Shown here: in pieces, positions 41,388 through 45,025 of the stretch | Numbering within the stretch: the stretch's first letter is position 1 | Layout: every line of letters begins with the position of its first letter | NCBI GenBank assembly: GCA_902785365.1 | Contig: CACZYC010000016.1 | Location: 1 to 45,025, forward strand | Direction of reading: 5' to 3' | From: an uncultured Ruminococcus sp. | Lineage (GTDB): Bacteria > Bacillota > Clostridia > Oscillospirales > Acutalibacteraceae | Length of the DNA stretch: 45,025 nt | Position numbers and translations under genes: made by a program | The notes under the pieces: model-generated | The model's input: only the letters and a program-made list of their open reading frames with translations | Told to the model about the DNA's origin: nothing | Database searches by the model: none

Positions 41388-43551
41388 TATTCGTGTAGCC
41401 AAAACCGCGGGCTTTTGCTTCGGCGTAAAGCGCGCGGTGGATATTGTATATGACTTAATAGACAGGGGCGGGAGCGTTTGTACTCTCGGCCCGATTATTC
41501 ATAATATGGAGATGGTTTCCGAGCTTGAGGCGAAAGGCTGCAAGGCGGTCGACAGGGTAGAGGATTGCCCCGAAGGCTCCACCATCGTTATCCGTTCCCA
41601 CGGCGTAGCCCAGAATGTCTATGATAAAATCAGCGAACTCGGACTTGAGTGCGTTGACGCTACCTGTCCGTTTGTAAAGAAAATCCACAAGATTGTAAAA
41701 AAGGCGGGTGAGTCGAAAACCCCTGTTTTAATAGCGGGAAACAAGAATCATCCCGAGATTCAGGGGATTATCGGTCATTGTGAGGGGGAGTGTTACACCT
41801 TCAATAACGATGATGAACTCAATGAACTTATAAAAATAATTCCAATAAAGAATAATGATGAGGTTTACGTAGTCGCTCAGACCACTTTTTCAAAAAAAGA
41901 ATGGAAAAAATGTTTAAAAACCGTAAAAAAGGTCTATACAAACGCAAAAATTTTTGATACAATATGTAAGGCTACATCAGAACGACAGGAGGAAGCCGAA
42001 GAAATTTCCTCAAGCTCTGATCTTATGATTGTAATAGGTGACAGACACAGCTCTAACACAGCCAAGCTTTACGACATCTGTAAGGCGAAGTGCGGGAACA
42101 CCGTTTTAATCGAGACAGCTTCGGAGCTTGACAAAGGTCTCGTTAGTATTTCACGTTCAATAGGTGTAACCGCGGGTGCTTCAACGCCCGCGAGGATAAT
42201 AAAGGAGGTACTGGATACAATGAGTGAAGAAGTTAAATCCAGCGAAACAGTTGAAAATGAATCTTTTGAGGAGATGCTTGAGGAATCCCTCAAAAATTTA
42301 AATACTAATGAGAGGGTAAAAGGCGTAGTAGTAAGTATTGCTCCCAACGAAGTTATCGTTGACGTTGGCAGAAAACAGTCAGGCTATATTCCTGCTGATG
42401 AACTTAGCAATGATCCTTCGGTTAAGCCTGAGGACGTTGTCAAGGTTGGTGACGAAATTGAGCTTCTTATTATGAAGACCAATGACGCTGAGGGCACAAT
42501 TATGCTCTCCAAGCGCAGAGTTGACGCTCAGAAGAGCTGGGACGAGCTCAAGGAGCTCGCCGAGAGCAACACAGTTCTCACAGGTAAGGTTGCAAGCGTT
42601 GTCAAGGGCGGTGTTATTCTTATCTACAAGGATAACCGTGTATTTATTCCCGCTTCTCAGGCGACTGATTCCCGCGACGAAAACCTTGAAGATTTAGTAG
42701 GCAAAGAAGTACAGTTTAAGCTTCTCGAAGCTTCCCAGAGGGGCAGAATGAGAAGAATCGTAGGTTCAATCCGCGCGTTATTACGCGAGAAGAGAGCGGC
42801 TCAGAGAGCAGAGTTCTGGGAAACCTGCGAGGTTGGCAAGCATTATACAGGTACAGTTAAGTCTCTCACAAGCTACGGCGCTTTCGTAGACTTGGGCGGC
42901 GTTTTCGGTATGATACATATCTCCGAACTTAGCTGGACACATATCAAGAACCCCGCTGAGGTTGTCAGCGTAGGTGATAAGGTTGATGTATATGTTAAGG
43001 ACATCAACGAGGAAACAAAGAAGATTTCTCTCGGCTACAAGGATCCCGACGCTAATCCGTGGGAGATTCTCCGCCGTGACTTCCCGGTAGACACTGTTGT
43101 TGACGCAACTATCGTAGGTCTTACAACATTCGGCGCGTTCGCCAATGTTATCCCCGGTATCGACGGACTTATCCATATTTCTCAGATCGCCAACAAGCGC
43201 ATCGAGAAACCCGAGGATGTTCTCAAAATCGGCGAAACAGTTAAAGCTAAGATTATTGCTATCGACTTCGACAAAAAGCGTGTTAGCCTTTCAATCCGCG
43301 CTCTGCTTCCCGTAGAGGAAACTCCCGCCGAGGACGAAAAAGCTGAGGCTGAGGAAGAAGTTGTCGCTTCTACCGAAGACGAAGTTGTAGCTTCCACAGA
43401 AACTCCCGTAGAGGAAGCTTCCGCAGTTGAGGAAAAGGCTGAAGAGCCTGCTCCCGCGGCAGAAGAAGCTCCCGCAGCTGAAGAAAAAGCTGAGGAAGCA
43501 AAAGAAGAAGCTCCCGCAGAAAAAGCAGAGGAAGCTGAAGAAAAAGAATAA
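41377..43551 (+). CDS. ispH: IspH (HMBPP reductase) fused to four S1 RNA-binding domains
   Basis: 724 aa. Residues 1-280 are IspH: GFCFGVKRA (Cys14), DATCPFV and DTICKATSERQ supply the three Fe-S cysteines, with the usual Asn of T-I-C-N-A-T replaced by Lys, and GVTAGASTP near the end. Four S1 domains follow (about 311-384, 398-471, 487-560, 572-645), the second divergent. A Glu/Ala/Pro-rich low-complexity tail covers 646-724. The IspH part makes IPP/DMAPP in the MEP pathway; the S1 part acts as ribosomal protein S1-like mRNA binding. This fusion is known in Clostridia, so it is not an assembly artefact. AAAGGA precedes the ATG within plsC. Confidence 0.95.
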   Translation: MQNNIRVAKTAGFCFGVKRAVDIVYDLIDRGGSVCTLGPIIHNMEMVSELEAKGCKAVDRVEDCPEGSTIVIRSHGVAQNVYDKISELGLECVDATCPFVKKIHKIVKKAGESKTPVLIAGNKNHPEIQGIIGHCEGECYTFNNDDELNELIKIIPIKNNDEVYVVAQTTFSKKEWKKCLKTVKKVYTNAKIFDTICKATSERQEEAEEISSSSDLMIVIGDRHSSNTAKLYDICKAKCGNTVLIETASELDKGLVSISRSIGVTAGASTPARIIKEVLDTMSEEVKSSETVENESFEEMLEESLKNLNTNERVKGVVVSIAPNEVIVDVGRKQSGYIPADELSNDPSVKPEDVVKVGDEIELLIMKTNDAEGTIMLSKRRVDAQKSWDELKELAESNTVLTGKVASVVKGGVILIYKDNRVFIPASQATDSRDENLEDLVGKEVQFKLLEASQRGRMRRIVGSIRALLREKRAAQRAEFWETCEVGKHYTGTVKSLTSYGAFVDLGGVFGMIHISELSWTHIKNPAEVVSVGDKVDVYVKDINEETKKISLGYKDPDANPWEILRRDFPVDTVVDATIVGLTTFGAFANVIPGIDGLIHISQIANKRIEKPEDVLKIGETVKAKIIAIDFDKKRVSLSIRALLPVEETPAEDEKAEAEEEVVASTEDEVVASTETPVEEASAVEEKAEEPAPAAEEAPAAEEKAEEAKEEAPAEKAEEAEEKE

Positions 43552-43568
43552 TATTCTTTATCAGAATA

Positions 43569-43598
43569 AAAGCGCTCACCGTTTGGTGAGCGCTTAAT
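43569..43598. terminator. Bidirectional terminator
   Basis: AAGCGCTCACC (43570-43580) / GGTGAGCGCTT (43585-43595), loop GTTT. T-rich mainly on the minus-strand side (for the HAD gene); weaker for the ispH fusion. Confidence 0.75.
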
Positions 43599-43601
43599 TA
43601 T

Positions 43602-44297
43602 TTACAATATATTTTTAACATCTTCCAATCTTTCAACTGCAAAGTCCAATTTAACCTTTTTAGGCAGTTGAGCCTTATGTCTGTTATACCAGCAGGTTTT
43701 CATTCCGAAGTCCGTTCCGCCTATCATATCCGCGGTGAGTGAGTCGCCGATTATCAAAGTTTCTTCAGACTTTATTCTTTCACCTGTTTTGTTTTCCAAG
43801 TCATCAAATGCGCGTTTAAAAAACAACTCACTCGGTTTTGAAGCTTCTAAATCCTCGGATACATACACTGCCGTAAAATAATCGAGCATTCTGCCCAGCC
43901 TCAGTCTGTTGATTTGTTGATTTGAAGGTCCGTTGCTGGCGGCGCATAGTATGTATCTGTCTCTGAGATAATCAAGCATTTCATACGCTCCGTCTACCGG
44001 AATGGCGCTTTCACGAAGGCAATCTCTGAAATACCTTTCAAACTCTACACCGTCAAAGTCAATGTCTAGCTTTTCAAAAACCATATTCCATCTGATTTGC
44101 CCCAGTTGCTCAAAGGTGATTTCCTTATTTTCAATCTGCCGCCAGAGCTTTGAGTTTATACCGAGGAACACTCCAAACATCCAATTTTCATATTCTCTGA
44201 GACCGAATTTGTCAAAACCCTCGCGCATGCTGAGCTTTACATATTCGTCAAAGCTGAGAAGAGTGTTGTCAATATCTATGAAAACAACCTTGATCAT
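43602..44297 (-). CDS. HAD-family hydrolase, YjjG-like nucleotidase
   Basis: 231 aa. Motif I DIDNTL (nucleophile D8, D10), motif II SNGPSN, motif III KPSELFFKRAFD and motif IV GDSLTADMIGGTDFGMKTCW match YjjG/YfnB-type subfamily I HAD phosphatases, which hydrolyse (non-canonical) pyrimidine nucleoside monophosphates. The helical cap lies at about 15-90. The ATG overlaps the stop codon of the thioesterase gene by one base (TAATG), so the two are cotranslated. Exact substrate is inferred from the family. Confidence 0.82.
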   Translation of the reverse strand: MIKVVFIDIDNTLLSFDEYVKLSMREGFDKFGLREYENWMFGVFLGINSKLWRQIENKEITFEQLGQIRWNMVFEKLDIDFDGVEFERYFRDCLRESAIPVDGAYEMLDYLRDRYILCAASNGPSNQQINRLRLGRMLDYFTAVYVSEDLEASKPSELFFKRAFDDLENKTGERIKSEETLIIGDSLTADMIGGTDFGMKTCWYNRHKAQLPKKVKLDFAVERLEDVKNIL

Positions 44298-44695
44298 TAC
44301 AGTTTGTATCCTGTTCCGAAGAATTGCGCAATAAGCCTGCCCGTGTCGTCCGTAACATCTACATTGCAGATTGTAGTGGTTCTGCCGTCTTTAACGCATT
44401 TGGCGCTCGCGAACAGCTTTTTGCCCTTAACTCCGTTGATAAAGTTTACGCTTGTTTGGATGGCGACAGAGGGGAGATGTATATTGTTTATTACAGCGGA
44501 AAAAGCCAAGTCGGCTACGGTAAAAATTGCTCCGCCCATTACACCGCCGATTGCGTTAATATGGTTTTCGTTTATCTCCATACTGCAAACACAGCTGTCA
44601 TCTCCGAGCTCGTCTATAACAATACCGCTGTTTGTAGCGAACTTGTCCTTTTTAAAATACTCTCTCGCTTCCTCCAAATTCTTAAATGTACTCAT
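44297..44695 (-). CDS. PaaI-family hotdog thioesterase
   Basis: 132 aa. HINAIGGVMGGAIFTVADLA is the hotdog signature (usually H-x-N-x-x-G-x-x-H-G-G; here Met replaces the catalytic His of H-G-G). AIQTSVNFINGVKGKKLFAS and the end strand DDTGRLIAQFFGTGYKL follow. PaaI-like enzymes hydrolyse acyl-CoA thioesters; the Met in place of His may alter activity. GGAGTGA lies before the ATG. First gene of a two-gene unit with the HAD hydrolase, with its own promoter upstream. Confidence 0.82.
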   Translation of the reverse strand: MSTFKNLEEAREYFKKDKFATNSGIVIDELGDDSCVCSMEINENHINAIGGVMGGAIFTVADLAFSAVINNIHLPSVAIQTSVNFINGVKGKKLFASAKCVKDGRTTTICNVDVTDDTGRLIAQFFGTGYKL

Positions 44696-44744
44696 TTTAT
44701 CACTCCATTATTGTTTTTAAGCTTTCATTTTCGATAATATATAG

Positions 44745-44773
44745 ATTCTATCATTTCAACTGACTAAAATCAA
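44745..44773 (-). promoter_or_regulatory. Promoter of the thioesterase-HAD pair
   Basis: Minus-strand -35 TTGATT (44768-44773), 17-bp spacer, -10 TAGAAT (44745-44750). Confidence 0.6.
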
Positions 44774-44829
44774 CCGCTCTTTCAGTATATTCTTATGCTT
44801 TTCTTGAAAGAAGAACCACACACTCAATA

Positions 44830-44911
44830 TGTCTCGAGACAACACCATTGATGTCAGTGCTATGACCGAATTTGTCCAAAATTTTGCTATGACCGAATTT
44901 GTCTACCGACA
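44830..44911. mobile_element. 82-bp TIR-bounded, MITE-like element or IS end remnant
   Basis: The left end TGTCTCGAGACAA and the inverted right end TGTCGGTAGACAA match at 10 of 13 bases. Inside, the 19-mer TGCTATGACCGAATTTGTC occurs twice (44858-44876, 44885-44903). Ends starting TGT with internal repeated sites recall IS21-type ends, but there is no transposase and I see no clear target duplication. The rest of the 330-bp noncoding stretch 44696-45025 holds the thioesterase promoter and possibly the end of a gene at the right edge. Confidence 0.4.
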
Positions 44912-44930
44912 CATCCCTGCAAACTGGAAT

Positions 44931-45025
44931 TTATCTGTTTTCCTTAATCATCATTACAGCAACAGCCGTAAGCAAAAGCGGGGATACCCATATTGTTTTG
45001 GTATAAAGCAAATTCGATAAAGCAC
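44931..45025 (-). CDS. Possible C-terminal end of a membrane protein (runs off the right edge)
   Basis: On the minus strand one frame is open from the window edge to a TAA at 44931-44933. It reads LYTKTIWVSPLLLTAVAVMM followed by IKENR, one membrane helix with a basic end. Only about 30 codons are visible, so this could be chance. No family can be assigned. Confidence 0.3.
   Translation of the reverse strand, partial: ALSNLLYTKTIWVSPLLLTAVAVMMIKENR

Noticed and set aside
41377..43551. The ispH-S1 reading frame as an assembly fusion of two genes.
   Set aside because: This fusion and its cmk-plsC-ispH/S1 context are established in Clostridia, and the frame is continuous through an ordinary linker.
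44829..45020. Plus-strand reading frame of 63 codons at the right edge.
   Set aside because: It lies over the TIR element with its repeated 19-mer, has no ribosome binding site and encodes nothing recognisable.

Overview
The window is typical low-to-mid GC Clostridia DNA, most likely from an Oscillospiraceae/Ruminococcaceae gut anaerobe. Three things point there: the gene order yicC-remA-gmk-rpoZ-priA-def-fmt-rsmB-rlmN-PP2C-PASTA kinase-rsgA-thiN, the ispH-ribosomal S1 fusion, and AGGAGG-type ribosome binding sites with sigma-A style promoters. I saw no prophage, plasmid, CRISPR or intact insertion sequence; almost everything is chromosomal core or near-core.

Layout. 1-4.3 kb (minus strand): acn-icd-rex and the start of an acyltransferase form one likely transcript, whose promoter -10 lies inside an 18-bp Rex-box-like dyad. 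4.4-7.9 kb: a YczE-like membrane protein, typA/bipA, and a DEDD exonuclease with a C-terminal zinc ribbon. 8.0-8.9 kb: a small coiled-coil/sigma-region-4-like gene pair and a tiny four-Cys protein. 8.9-13.9 kb: an envelope-related run (pgeF, secreted beta-helix protein, FN3-NodB deacetylase, small membrane protein). 14.0-15.3 kb: an HD-domain protein overlapping a STAS protein, then tRNA-Leu(UAG). 15.6 kb: a stand-alone protein resembling the C-terminal glycyl-radical segment of anaerobic ribonucleotide reductase, with an NrdR-box-like sequence in its promoter. 16.0-18.4 kb: an LCP-family protein and yebC.

18.5-31.2 kb is a long co-directional housekeeping cluster. It covers RNA turnover, guanylate kinase, RNA polymerase omega, replication restart, formylation/deformylation of initiator Met, rRNA methylation, the Stp/PrkC signalling pair, ribosome maturation and thiamine activation. 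It is followed by a separately promoted zinc-ribbon PASTA pseudokinase. 33-36.3 kb holds an XRE regulator, a histidine phosphatase, leuB and a PHP-type phosphatase. 36.3-37.7 kb holds hisH-hisF on the minus strand, divergent from an RpiR regulator and an HI0933-family flavoprotein. 40-43.6 kb is cmk-plsC-ispH/S1, and 43.6-44.7 kb is a HAD phosphatase and a PaaI thioesterase. The right edge has an 82-bp TIR-bounded element and possibly the end of a membrane protein gene.

The main observations to follow up are the putative Rex operator controlling rex together with acn/icd, the putative NrdR operator on the small NrdD-like protein, the PASTA pseudokinase next to an active PASTA kinase, and one palindromic -35 hexamer apparently shared by two divergent promoters. 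All assignments come from reading motifs by eye; no database search was run.
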